Source of the DNA: Candidatus Acetothermia bacterium
GTDB taxonomy: Bacteria > Bipolaricaulota > Bipolaricaulia > RBG-16-55-9 > DRXL01
DNA: 35,043 nt
Direction: 5' to 3'
Assembly: GCA_016179105.1 (NCBI GenBank)
Contig: JACOSB010000005.1
Coordinates: 1-35,043 of the forward strand
Below the pieces are notes generated by a model. That model made no database searches, was not told the origin of the DNA, and saw nothing but the letters and a program-made list of their open reading frames with translations. The position numbers and the translations under genes were made by a program. Of the stretch, positions 7,555-12,754 are shown piece by piece (the first letter of the stretch is position 1; each line of letters opens with the position of its first letter).

Positions 7555-8145
7555 TCACACGGTTGTTGGGATCTTGTAAGCGGAGACAAATCCATACGTC
7601 CCCGCCGCCGCCGCATTACGAAGGTAGACCGCATTGGTGAGTAAAAGTCCGGGCCACATGGCGTTTTGGTCGAGGCTCGGGGGTATATTCGGCGGAGCAT
7701 CCCACTTCTCATTGAACAGGCCCCGATAGGGGACAGAGTCCGCCGCCACTCCCTGGGCGCTCGCTAATCGAAAGTCTCCTCCATTACAGGCGGTAACGAT
7801 CCACGCCTCTCCCAAGGGAGGACGAAAATCCGCCCCGCCATTGACTAGCGCGGAGACAATCCACTGAGCTTCGGAGATCAGCCCCGCTGAGATTACAGCG
7901 ACGCCAGAACCACTGTGATGGATATATGTCGAATTCGTGATCAAGGTTGCTGAGCCACTATCGGGGGAAGAGTTTATGCTATTGACTCCATCTGTGAAAG
8001 AGAAGCCGCCTGATGTGGCTTGCGCCCCCCAAACTAGCCAAGCCTCTCCGAGGTTGGGACGAAAATCCCCCACCCCCGTCAGACTCTGCGTCCGGGAGGC
8101 GGTTACCAATTTGACCAGGGTGGGCGCAGAAAGAAAATCAGCCAA
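7555..8145 (-). CDS. Beta-rich protein with two tandem GEAW-type domains
   Basis: This 196-residue protein is a tandem of two domains of about 95 residues. Each begins with a strand ending in DFRPNLGEAWLVW or DFRPPLGEAWIVT, continues through a variable region with DG.N or a similar turn, and closes with a strand starting NSTYIHHSGSGV or NAVYLRNAAAAG. The single-domain protein downstream is a third copy. A TTG start is likely because GGGGTGAG lies just upstream and the frame has no nearby ATG. No catalytic residues or signal peptide are seen. The most plausible role is structural, for example a virion shell or spike protein, but I cannot name a family. Confidence 0.65.
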   Translation of the reverse strand: MADFLSAPTLVKLVTASRTQSLTGVGDFRPNLGEAWLVWGAQATSGGFSFTDGVNSINSSPDSGSATLITNSTYIHHSGSGVAVISAGLISEAQWIVSALVNGGADFRPPLGEAWIVTACNGGDFRLASAQGVAADSVPYRGLFNEKWDAPPNIPPSLDQNAMWPGLLLTNAVYLRNAAAAGTYGFVSAYKIPTTV

Positions 8146-8148
8146 AGC

Positions 8149-8352
8149 TCACCCCTGTCCGGGCGTGGGGAGACTCGCCGATGCCGCCCCAACGCCGAGC
8201 CGATCGCTCAGGCGTGTCAACCAGAGTGAAGCAACCAAACCCATCAACGCGCCGAAGAAAATCCAATACCAGGACGGGCCGTCATCCACGCGATTAAGCT
8301 GGCGTCGGTTGCGCTGCCAGATTTCGTAGAAATTCGGTTTCTTCTCGTTCAT
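8149..8352 (-). CDS. 67-residue single-span membrane protein
   Basis: A charged N-terminus (MNEKKPNFYEIWQRNRRQ) precedes one transmembrane helix (WYWIFFGALMGLVASLWL, about residues 28-45), followed by a short polar tail ending PTPGQG. AAGGAG is well placed before the ATG. It stands between two other small membrane or structural genes. No family is recognised. Confidence 0.6.
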   Translation of the reverse strand: MNEKKPNFYEIWQRNRRQLNRVDDGPSWYWIFFGALMGLVASLWLTRLSDRLGVGAASASLPTPGQG

Positions 8353-8395
8353 GGACGCTCCTTATGATCGTCGAAGCAATCGTAACGTCATCCGG

Positions 8396-8665
8396 TCAAA
8401 TCGGGCGGTTCGCCGCCGAGCCGCCGCCCCCTGTGCTCGTTTGGCCAAAGGGCAAAACGGGAAGTTGGATGTTCCACAGGCCCAACGTGTTCCCGGAGCG
8501 AAGGACGAAGTAAATTCCGATGCCCAAAGCTCCGATGCCGACGAGACGATCCTTCTTGCTGCTGAGATGCCGGAGGCCGTAGAGCGCCAAAAAGCCGGCA
8601 CCGATCATCTCGTAAAACTCTAGCTTGGACACCCACAAGGAAAGGTTAGAAATGTTGAAATTCAT
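8396..8665 (-). CDS. 89-residue protein with two membrane spans
   Basis: Two hydrophobic helices (MIGAGFLALYGLRHL at about residues 20-34 and LVGIGALGIGIYFVL at about 41-55) are separated by a Lys/Asp-rich turn (SSKKDR). They are followed by a Gly/Ser/Ala-rich tail (STGGGGSAANRPI). The hairpin arrangement with a short loop resembles small holin-like or virion-membrane proteins. The start has AGGAGTAACTTCGT upstream. The role is unknown. Confidence 0.6.
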   Translation of the reverse strand: MNFNISNLSLWVSKLEFYEMIGAGFLALYGLRHLSSKKDRLVGIGALGIGIYFVLRSGNTLGLWNIQLPVLPFGQTSTGGGGSAANRPI

Positions 8666-8671
8666 ACGAAG

Positions 8672-8944
8672 TTACTCCTTCGAGATGTCAATGGCATCTT
8701 TCGTGGGTTCGCCCGCGAGCTCGCCGAGCGCGTCTTCGAGCCCCTGAATCCGCCGCTCGTGATCAAGCACGAGACCACCGATCTTCAGGATCGCCTTGCG
8801 ATCGGCGACGAGCTCGCCCAACAGGGCTTTATCAACTTCCGACATCTGCGAAGCTACTTTCTCGATAGGCGAAGCGCCCTCCAAAACAGCGAGAGCGTTG
8901 CCGTTCCCGTTCTTCTTGCCGTTGCGTTTTCTATTTCGAGCCAT
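8672..8944 (-). CDS. 90-residue basic/coiled-coil protein
   Basis: The very basic N-terminus (MARNRKRNGKKNGNGN) could bind nucleic acid. The rest is predicted helical with heptad-like hydrophobic spacing (IEKVASQMSEVDKALLGELV, then ILKIGGLVLDHERRIQGLED). GAAAGGAG precedes the ATG. The gene is packed 6 bp from its downstream neighbour and 3 bp from the XRE regulator upstream. A nucleoid-like or scaffolding role is possible but unproven. Confidence 0.55.
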   Translation of the reverse strand: MARNRKRNGKKNGNGNALAVLEGASPIEKVASQMSEVDKALLGELVADRKAILKIGGLVLDHERRIQGLEDALGELAGEPTKDAIDISKE

Positions 8945-8947
8945 AAT

Positions 8948-9217
8948 TTAGCTCTCCTTTCGTTTGGAAATCTTTTCTGCTTCTACAATGAGGCGATCGA
9001 GCTCGCCGCGCATCTTGCGCAGCTCCTTGATGAGCTGAGTCGCCTTGACTTCAACATGGGTGCGCGCTGAGAGCGAAGAATCTTGTCCGCCAAGCCAGCG
9101 TCGGTAGTTCGCCAACGGAATCCCCAGCGATTCCGCCGTCTGTTTCTGAGACCAGCCTAGGGCTTGGCGAGCTCTTTCCAGCGCCCGGATAAGCTGCTGC
9201 ACCTCATGGGAGTCCAT
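8948..9217 (-). CDS. XRE-family HTH regulator with C-terminal coiled coil
   Basis: This 89-residue protein has a helix-turn-helix at about residues 10-45 (LGWSQKQTAESLGIP, ANYRRWLGG) of the phage Cro/CI-like XRE type. A long Lys/Glu/Arg-rich helix (about 55-85) is suitable for dimerisation. I choose the ATG at 9217 because a near-perfect 34-bp palindrome containing TTGACA and TAATAT ends exactly at this codon. That would make the mRNA leaderless and the gene autoregulated. An upstream TTG in frame would place coding sequence inside that operator. The likely role is control of the element's gene expression. Confidence 0.75.
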   Translation of the reverse strand: MDSHEVQQLIRALERARQALGWSQKQTAESLGIPLANYRRWLGGQDSSLSARTHVEVKATQLIKELRKMRGELDRLIVEAEKISKRKES

Positions 9218-9253
9218 GACAAGAATATTATCATATGATACATTTCTTGTCAA
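9218..9253 (-). promoter_or_regulatory. Palindromic operator-promoter of the XRE regulator
   Basis: Outer arms GACAAGAA and TTCTTGTC flank an inner exact palindrome TATCATATGATA, giving a 34-bp dyad at 9218-9251. Reading on the minus strand, TTGACA (9253-9248) lies 17 bp before TAATAT. Only 7 bases then separate the -10 box from the ATG, so transcription would start at or next to the start codon. Overlap of dyad and promoter is typical of autorepression. Confidence 0.65.
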
Positions 9254-9271
9254 GTCTTCTCAAAAAAAATA

Positions 9272-9493
9272 TCAACTCGCGCGGCGCTGGGCTTGTTGTT
9301 GGCTCTTTTTCTCTTCCAACAAACGCCAGAGAAAATATCCGGCCAGTCCCCACCCCGCGATCGCTAAACCGCGCCAGAAGGAGAAGCGACCCTTAATCTC
9401 AGGTAACATCTTCTCAACGCGATCGATTTTATCTCCTTGTGCGGAAATTCGTTTTAAGGCCGCACTTAAGTCTGGAAGCCGTTTGATTGCCAT
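9272..9493 (-). CDS. 73-residue membrane protein, one C-terminal span
   Basis: From the ATG at 9493, after AAAGGAG, the protein has an N-terminal helical region with amphipathic spacing (LPDLSAALKRISAQGDKIDR), one transmembrane helix (GLAIAGWGLAGYFLWRLL, about residues 42-59) and a charged Lys/Gln/Arg tail. A longer in-frame start 6 codons upstream lacks a ribosome site. The gene ends 19 bp before the XRE promoter. The role is unknown. Confidence 0.6.
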   Translation of the reverse strand: MAIKRLPDLSAALKRISAQGDKIDRVEKMLPEIKGRFSFWRGLAIAGWGLAGYFLWRLLEEKKSQQQAQRRAS

Positions 9494-9539
9494 AAAATCA
9501 CTCCTTTGCAAGTATTGATTCTCGTGATATTATACCATC

Positions 9540-9809
9540 GTGCGCCAAGATGCTGAACCGGTTTTCCTCAACTCCGCTATCATCCCGTATCTCGAAGCGG
9601 CGGGCTTTCGCCCCTCAGATGAATACCTCCGCACACTTAATTCCCTCATCGGCGCACATATCGCGTTGAGCCGGATTAAAGCGCACGCCGCCGGACGCAC
9701 GGAGTTGCGCGAGAGCGATCTCAGCGCATGGCCCGTAGAGACGTTGGCCAAGCTCGAAAGAATCGGGCTCAACGGTCACACTCCCCGTGAATCCACCCAG
9801 ACCGGGTAA
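9540..9809 (+). CDS. Possible plus-strand 89-residue protein (only one in the block)
   Basis: From a GTG start, this frame gives a protein-like sequence with balanced composition and amphipathic helices (YLEAAGFRPSDEYLRTLNSL, LSRIKAHAAGRTELRESD, ETLAKLERIGL). It lies between two minus-strand genes, diverging from the gene starting at 9493. It overlaps the end of the gene at 9769 by about 40 bp. TATTAT lies about 10 bp before the GTG and there is no ribosome site, so a leaderless transcript would be needed. A competing minus-strand frame (9615 to about 9835) is also open. I favour the plus strand on composition but with little certainty. Confidence 0.4.
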   Translation: MRQDAEPVFLNSAIIPYLEAAGFRPSDEYLRTLNSLIGAHIALSRIKAHAAGRTELRESDLSAWPVETLAKLERIGLNGHTPRESTQTG

Positions 9810-10164
9810 CGTAATCCCTAAGCTCCTGAGCCAACGTATCATCGGGGCTCCAAGAGATGGGTTTTCCACAACGAGGGCAAACGAACATTTTCTGAGCCTT
9901 GGCATGAAAATGTGCCGCCTGCATGAGATAACCGAGAACCTGCCGCAGTCTTTCCGGGTCTTTGAGGCAACCCTCACCCAAAGACTCTTCTAAGAGAGCA
10001 ACACATTCAAAGGGGATCGCCAAGTCACGGCCCCCAGCCACGGCACCGTTCAACGCCCGCTGGACCAGGAGGTCAGCCGATGGCCCTAACGCGGCCCCAA
10101 ACTTCTCAGCGAAGGCCACCAGAAGGCTATAAGTTTCTTCTGTGATTCGTATAGTTCGATTCAT
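9769..10164 (-). CDS. Ribbon-helix-helix regulator with C-terminal zinc finger
   Basis: This 131-residue protein begins MNRTIRITEETYSLLVAFAE, the beta-strand-plus-helix pattern of ribbon-helix-helix DNA-binding proteins (CopG/Arc/MetJ type). A helical middle follows. The end has FVCPRCGKP (about residues 93-101) and a WIHGECDR motif, a likely Cys-Cys-His-Cys zinc site. The gene lacks a Shine-Dalgarno sequence. Directly upstream lies a dense array of AATCAC/GTGATT half-sites, the nearest dyad ending 2 bp from the ATG. Ribbon-helix-helix proteins bind short repeated sites cooperatively, so autoregulation or a partitioning/replication role through this array is likely. Confidence 0.65.
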   Translation of the reverse strand: MNRTIRITEETYSLLVAFAEKFGAALGPSADLLVQRALNGAVAGGRDLAIPFECVALLEESLGEGCLKDPERLRQVLGYLMQAAHFHAKAQKMFVCPRCGKPISWSPDDTLAQELRDYVTRSGWIHGECDR

Positions 10165-10315
10165 AAATCACGTGTGATTCTACTGTGATTTGGCAAAATC
10201 ACCATGTGATCTTAAAATCACACGCGAATCACACGCTGTGATTTCTCGGTGATTCGACAAAATCACATGTGATTTTTCGCCTATTAAATCTATAAATAGG
10301 CACCCGCCTGTGATT
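10141..10315. repeat. Array of about 13 TGTGATT/AATCACA half-sites
   Basis: Copies of (T)GTGATT or its complement occur at 10141, 10166 (complement), 10173, 10184, 10197 (complement), 10205 (variant TGTGATC), 10216 and 10227 (complement), 10237, 10249, 10261 (complement), 10268 and 10309. Two pairs form dyads: AATCACGTGTGATT (10166-10179) and the exact 14-bp palindrome AATCACATGTGATT (10261-10274). A 7-bp inverted repeat GCCTATT/AATAGGC (10279-10301) is embedded. The array fills the whole gap before the ribbon-helix-helix gene and looks like an operator cluster, a centromere-like site or iterons. Confidence 0.75.
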
Positions 10316-10749
10316 CATGGCCGGGCAAAGCGGCACCCGCCGACTCGCGCCCAATAGGTATACCAAGGGTCCCCCTTCTCATTGTTCATAGTATCCAAAC
10401 GAGACACCGCACACGACGTGAACACCCGGAACTGCGGGCCCATCGTCGCGTCAATCTTATAATGATTGATCCACGGGAAAAACTGAAACTCCAGCAAATA
10501 CCCGTTCCAACGCCCATCCGTGATCGTGTGCGTAAAGCCACTGTTGGTGAACGTGATCGTTCCGTTGATAGTCCCGTCGCCAAACACGTCCAACGAAAGT
10601 TTAGACGGCTCTTGCGACGGAAGATAAGCTACGCCGATCCACGCGCCCGATGGATCCGTGTAGGGCGGTGATAAATCGATCGTGCAACTTGTCGCCATGA
10701 GCACCAAAGGCAACAAGACGACGCCAATTAACAAAATCCAGCGAGACAT
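10315..10749 (-). CDS. Lipoprotein of unknown function
   Basis: This 144-residue protein has a signal peptide (LLIGVVLLPLVLMATSC) ending in a lipobox with Cys at residue 22, so it should be lipid-anchored outside the cytoplasm. The mature part is beta-rich and repetitive in Gly, Thr and aromatic residues (FGDGTINGTITFTN, DGRWNGYLLEFQFF, WYTYWARVGGC). It resembles small beta-barrel or sandwich proteins that are common as phage-borne lipoproteins. AAAGGAG precedes the ATG. In a mobile element such a protein may give superinfection exclusion, but that is only context-based. Confidence 0.65.
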   Translation of the reverse strand: MSRWILLIGVVLLPLVLMATSCTIDLSPPYTDPSGAWIGVAYLPSQEPSKLSLDVFGDGTINGTITFTNSGFTHTITDGRWNGYLLEFQFFPWINHYKIDATMGPQFRVFTSCAVSRLDTMNNEKGDPWYTYWARVGGCRFARP

Positions 10750-10763
10750 AAAACTCCTTTCTC

Positions 10764-10797
10764 CGGGCCGGGGCTCTTCTCAACTGGCCCCGGCCCG
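10764..10797 (-). other. G+C-rich 11-bp stem-loop between two genes
   Basis: CGGGCCGGGGC (10764-10774) and GCCCCGGCCCG (10787-10797) are exact complements around a 12-base loop. On the coding strand the stem is followed directly by the lipoprotein's ribosome site. It could be a terminator without a clear U-tract, or an attenuating RNA structure that separates the levels of the two genes. Confidence 0.5.
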
Positions 10798-10804
10798 ACT
10801 ATTG

Positions 10805-10990
10805 TCATTTTACGGCCGATTCAGTAAACTCGGAAACGACTTCCTTTGGGTCGCTCGGCTTGGCGTTTGTTTTCGGGACACCGCCTTGTCCGGGCGATCG
10901 GCTTTCTTGCGGCCAGCGGTGGCGGCTACCCAGCCACCCGCCGAGGACGACTCCGATAAGAGGCACTGCGATCGCGATAAGCCATGTCAT
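10805..10990 (-). CDS. 61-residue single-span membrane protein
   Basis: I take the ATG at 10990, which has GGGAGG eight bases upstream, although in-frame starts occur just before it. One hydrophobic helix (MTWLIAIAVPLIGVVLGGWL) at the very N-terminus is followed by a basic patch (GSRHRW) and a polar, Pro/Ser/Lys-rich tail. There is no lipobox, so it is probably an anchored protein with a cytoplasmic tail. No family is recognised. Confidence 0.55.
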   Translation of the reverse strand: MTWLIAIAVPLIGVVLGGWLGSRHRWPQESRSPGQGGVPKTNAKPSDPKEVVSEFTESAVK

Positions 10991-11006
10991 AAGCATCACC
11001 TCCCTC

Positions 11007-11381
11007 TCAAGAGTAAATTAACGCCTTACGCGAACCGAGGCCGGCGTGATCCAAAAGAACTTGCCACGAGAGTCTGGTAACGTCTTGTAACTCGATTCGT
11101 TGTAGCAGCGCTCGCGGCGTCTCTTCTGTCAATCGAGTAATGCACCAGGGCGCAGCCCATTCGTCGAACTTGAAGCCCGCTTGCCGCAAGAGTGAACGCG
11201 TCGGCACGCGACCGGCTGGGCACGCCTTGATGACCAACCAAGGATGATAGATCGTCCCGGACGGCCCTTGACTGACCGAATAAGCGCACCAGTCGCACGG
11301 AGAGCCAGTCTCGCGCATCGCCCGTCCGCGCGTCGTTAGCCGTTGGCGGGCTCGCGGGCACTCAATGGTTGCGGCGTTCAT
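11007..11381 (-). CDS. 124-residue protein of unknown function, Cys/Trp-rich
   Basis: The N-terminus is basic and contains CDWCAYSV (about residues 29-36), a CxxC pair. The middle has LLRQAGFKFDEWAAPWCI, which resembles the short module 'L..GFKFD....W' found in many phage and plasmid accessory proteins. A helical C-terminus follows (TPRALLQRIELQDVTRLSWQ). GGGGAGGTGAG lies ahead of the ATG. The ATG overlaps the stop of the upstream zinc-finger gene, so the two are coupled. Confidence 0.55.
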   Translation of the reverse strand: MNAATIECPRARQRLTTRGRAMRETGSPCDWCAYSVSQGPSGTIYHPWLVIKACPAGRVPTRSLLRQAGFKFDEWAAPWCITRLTEETPRALLQRIELQDVTRLSWQVLLDHAGLGSRKALIYS

Positions 11382-11566
11382 ACACTCACCTCCCCGATTT
11401 TGCGGCGCACAAAACCGCCTGTTCTTTTGTGCGGCTTCTGTCCAGAATTATCTAGGCTCTGCTTGCTTTCCGGCATGGGTCGCCCACAGACGGGACACTT
11501 CTCGTGACGGCCTAATAGCCAACGACGCCAAGATTTTTGCTCACGTTCCGTTGGGCGTATTGCCAT
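11378..11566 (-). CDS. Small zinc-finger protein
   Basis: From the ATG at 11566 with AAGGAGG five bases upstream, the protein is 62 residues. It is basic and has a CPVCGRPMPE knuckle (about residues 24-33) but no second CxxC, so zinc binding would need dimerisation or His ligands (the ends contain KPHKR). Its start lies inside the tail that the upstream DUF669-like reading frame would have if its TAA stop were read through. It overlaps the next gene's start. Confidence 0.5.
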   Translation of the reverse strand: MAIRPTEREQKSWRRWLLGRHEKCPVCGRPMPESKQSLDNSGQKPHKRTGGFVRRKIGEVSV

Positions 11567-11612
11567 TGCTGCCTCCTTCAAGTGCGAACACGTCCACGAT
11601 CTTCGAGTAGAC

Positions 11613-11942
11613 TTACCCGTCCTTGCCGGTCTCCGTGGTGACGACGATCTCGCATTCTTTGCCGGACAGGGCCAACAGGTCCACGACCTGCCCGTCTTTA
11701 AGCGGCCCTAAAATACGCATTATCAACTCCGTGAGCTTCGCCCGTGGTGTCAATCTCTGTGAATAAGTCTTACTCACCGTTCGGCCCTTGAACTCGCCTT
11801 CGAGAATCTCGAAGTCCACTTTGATCGCTTGCTCGCCCTCTTTGAACGTAGAGGCTTTTCGCGTCAACGCCTTGATCTTCACGCGATGGCTGCCCGGTTT
11901 GACTGGTTTGAACTCCTGGTAAGTGACTGTCATGGTTGACAT
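11613..11942 (-). CDS. DUF669-like (ssDNA-associated) protein, probably shortened by a TAA
   Basis: This 109-residue beta-rich protein has the pattern of phage DUF669 proteins (VKPGSHRVKIKAL, then AIKVDFEILEGEFKGRTVSK), which lie in replication modules and are thought to act with single-stranded DNA. The frame stops at TAA (11615-11613) just after ETGKDG. The same frame continues with VYSKIVDVFALEGG and about 7 more residues to a TGA at 11541-11543. That continuation looks like the natural end of the protein, so one point change may have truncated it. The shortened product could still fold. The gene lies downstream of the primase, as expected for a replication module. Confidence 0.6.
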   Translation of the reverse strand: MSTMTVTYQEFKPVKPGSHRVKIKALTRKASTFKEGEQAIKVDFEILEGEFKGRTVSKTYSQRLTPRAKLTELIMRILGPLKDGQVVDLLALSGKECEIVVTTETGKDG

Positions 11943-11968
11943 GTAAAATCAACTCCTTTTAATTTCTG

Positions 11969-11989
11969 GCCCCGTTGCTTCGGCGGGGC
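11969..11989 (-). other. Short stem-loop between two replication-module genes
   Basis: GCCCCG (11969-11974) and CGGGGC (11984-11989) are complementary around a 9-base loop. The stem lies between the gene ending at 12005 and the start of the DUF669-like gene. No U-tract follows, so a terminator role is uncertain. Confidence 0.35.
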
Positions 11990-12004
11990 GGGCCGACGAC
12001 AGAG

Positions 12005-12343
12005 TTAGTTGGCCGCAAACAAACTCTTCATTCCGCTCTGAATCAATATGAGATCGGCCAGCGCGATGAAGCGCGTCACGGCGAAGCGAGCGCCGTCGCC
12101 GTGGAGAAAGCTCTTGCGTTCAAAGTCATTGGCGCTGACCTCGCGCACTGATCCGTCCGGGAACTCGAAATGAATAAGATTGACTCGATCTCGATGATCT
12201 TGCCAGACCGTTTCGTCAATGCCGATCGCCTGTCGAAGCCTGAAAATGTGGCGCTCGTGCACGCGCTTGACCAGCGCATTGCCTTCGATCCGATAAGGTG
12301 ATGCCCGACCGCCCATCGGACTCATTACTGTTAGATTAGACAA
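12005..12343 (-). CDS. 112-residue protein of unknown function
   Basis: I choose the TTG at 12343, which has AAGGAG about 10 bases upstream. An in-frame ATG at 12325 is the alternative. The protein is mixed alpha/beta with no known motif. It has a possible DNA-binding basic stretch (LVKRVHERHIFRLRQAI), a beta hairpin (LIHFEFPDGSVREVSA) and a helical, hydrophobic C-terminus (ALADLILIQSGMKSL). A perfect 9-bp inverted repeat (12376-12397) stands before the gene, which suggests a regulated promoter and separate control from the primase gene. Confidence 0.55.
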   Translation of the reverse strand: MSNLTVMSPMGGRASPYRIEGNALVKRVHERHIFRLRQAIGIDETVWQDHRDRVNLIHFEFPDGSVREVSANDFERKSFLHGDGARFAVTRFIALADLILIQSGMKSLFAAN

Positions 12344-12375
12344 GATGGACCCACTCCTTCCTTTTGACTTGAACA

Positions 12376-12397
12376 AAGTGACAGTATCCTGTCACTT
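12376..12397 (-). promoter_or_regulatory. Operator-like dyad AAGTGACAG-TATC-CTGTCACTT
   Basis: Nine-base arms (12376-12384 and 12389-12397) are exact reverse complements with a 4-base spacer. The dyad lies just upstream of the 112-residue gene and next to the iteron-like array. Size and symmetry fit a dimeric repressor site, for example for one of the XRE or ribbon-helix-helix proteins in the block. Confidence 0.55.
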
Positions 12398-12471
12398 GAT
12401 CTCGCGACGGGCGATAACACGGAAATCTTGGTCATTTCAGCCATCTAACTCCTTGAAAGTCCGCTTCCATA

Positions 12472-12754
12472 GGCCCGGCTGAATAGTTGTGACGGGTTTT
12501 GTCCAGGACTGAAGGCCCGGCTGTATAGTTCTGTATGGTTTTGGAAGCTTGGCTGTATAGTTTTCTCGGCTTCCATTGCGGATTCTGTATAGTCTGTATA
12601 GTTTTTCCATAACCTTCGCGTAAGCATTTTGCGTATAGGAACTTTATGGAAAAACCTACAGGACTATACAGCCAAACTCTGGAAACCCGCATCTGAAGGC
12701 CCGGCTGTATAGTTTGGAACATTATGGGTTACACTCCTCGGCTGTATAGTTTTC
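12472..12754. repeat. Iteron-like array, candidate replication origin
   Basis: The unit GGCCCGGCTGTATAGTT occurs in full at 12514-12530 and 12698-12714, and with one change at 12472-12488. Shorter copies of (GG)CTGTATAGTT are at about 12549, 12585, 12594 and 12739, and an inverted copy (ACTATACAGCC) is at 12663-12673. A perfect 12-bp inverted repeat GTTTTTCCATAA/TTATGGAAAAAC (12601-12612, 12644-12655) lies in the centre. The region is non-coding, A+T-rich and directly downstream of the primase-helicase gene, whose last codons contain one copy. This is the expected form of an iteron origin. Confidence 0.75.

Noticed and set aside
8388-8636. Alternative frames over the two-span membrane protein at 8396-8665
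   Set aside because: The accepted frame has a good ribosome site and clear helices. The others are Arg/Pro-rich shadows.
9530-9772. Minus-strand frame overlapping the plus-strand 9540-9809 frame
   Set aside because: Ser/Arg/Ala-rich shadow typical of an antisense frame, with no ribosome site.
10141-10315. CRISPR array in the repeated AATCAC/GTGATT region
   Set aside because: The repeats are 6-7 bp, unevenly spaced and in both orientations. A CRISPR array needs longer, regular direct repeats, and there are no cas genes.
12432-12722. Open minus-strand frame of 96 residues across the iteron-like array
   Set aside because: It only translates the repeats (TIQNYTAGPSV and similar), has no ribosome site and is best seen as non-coding origin DNA.
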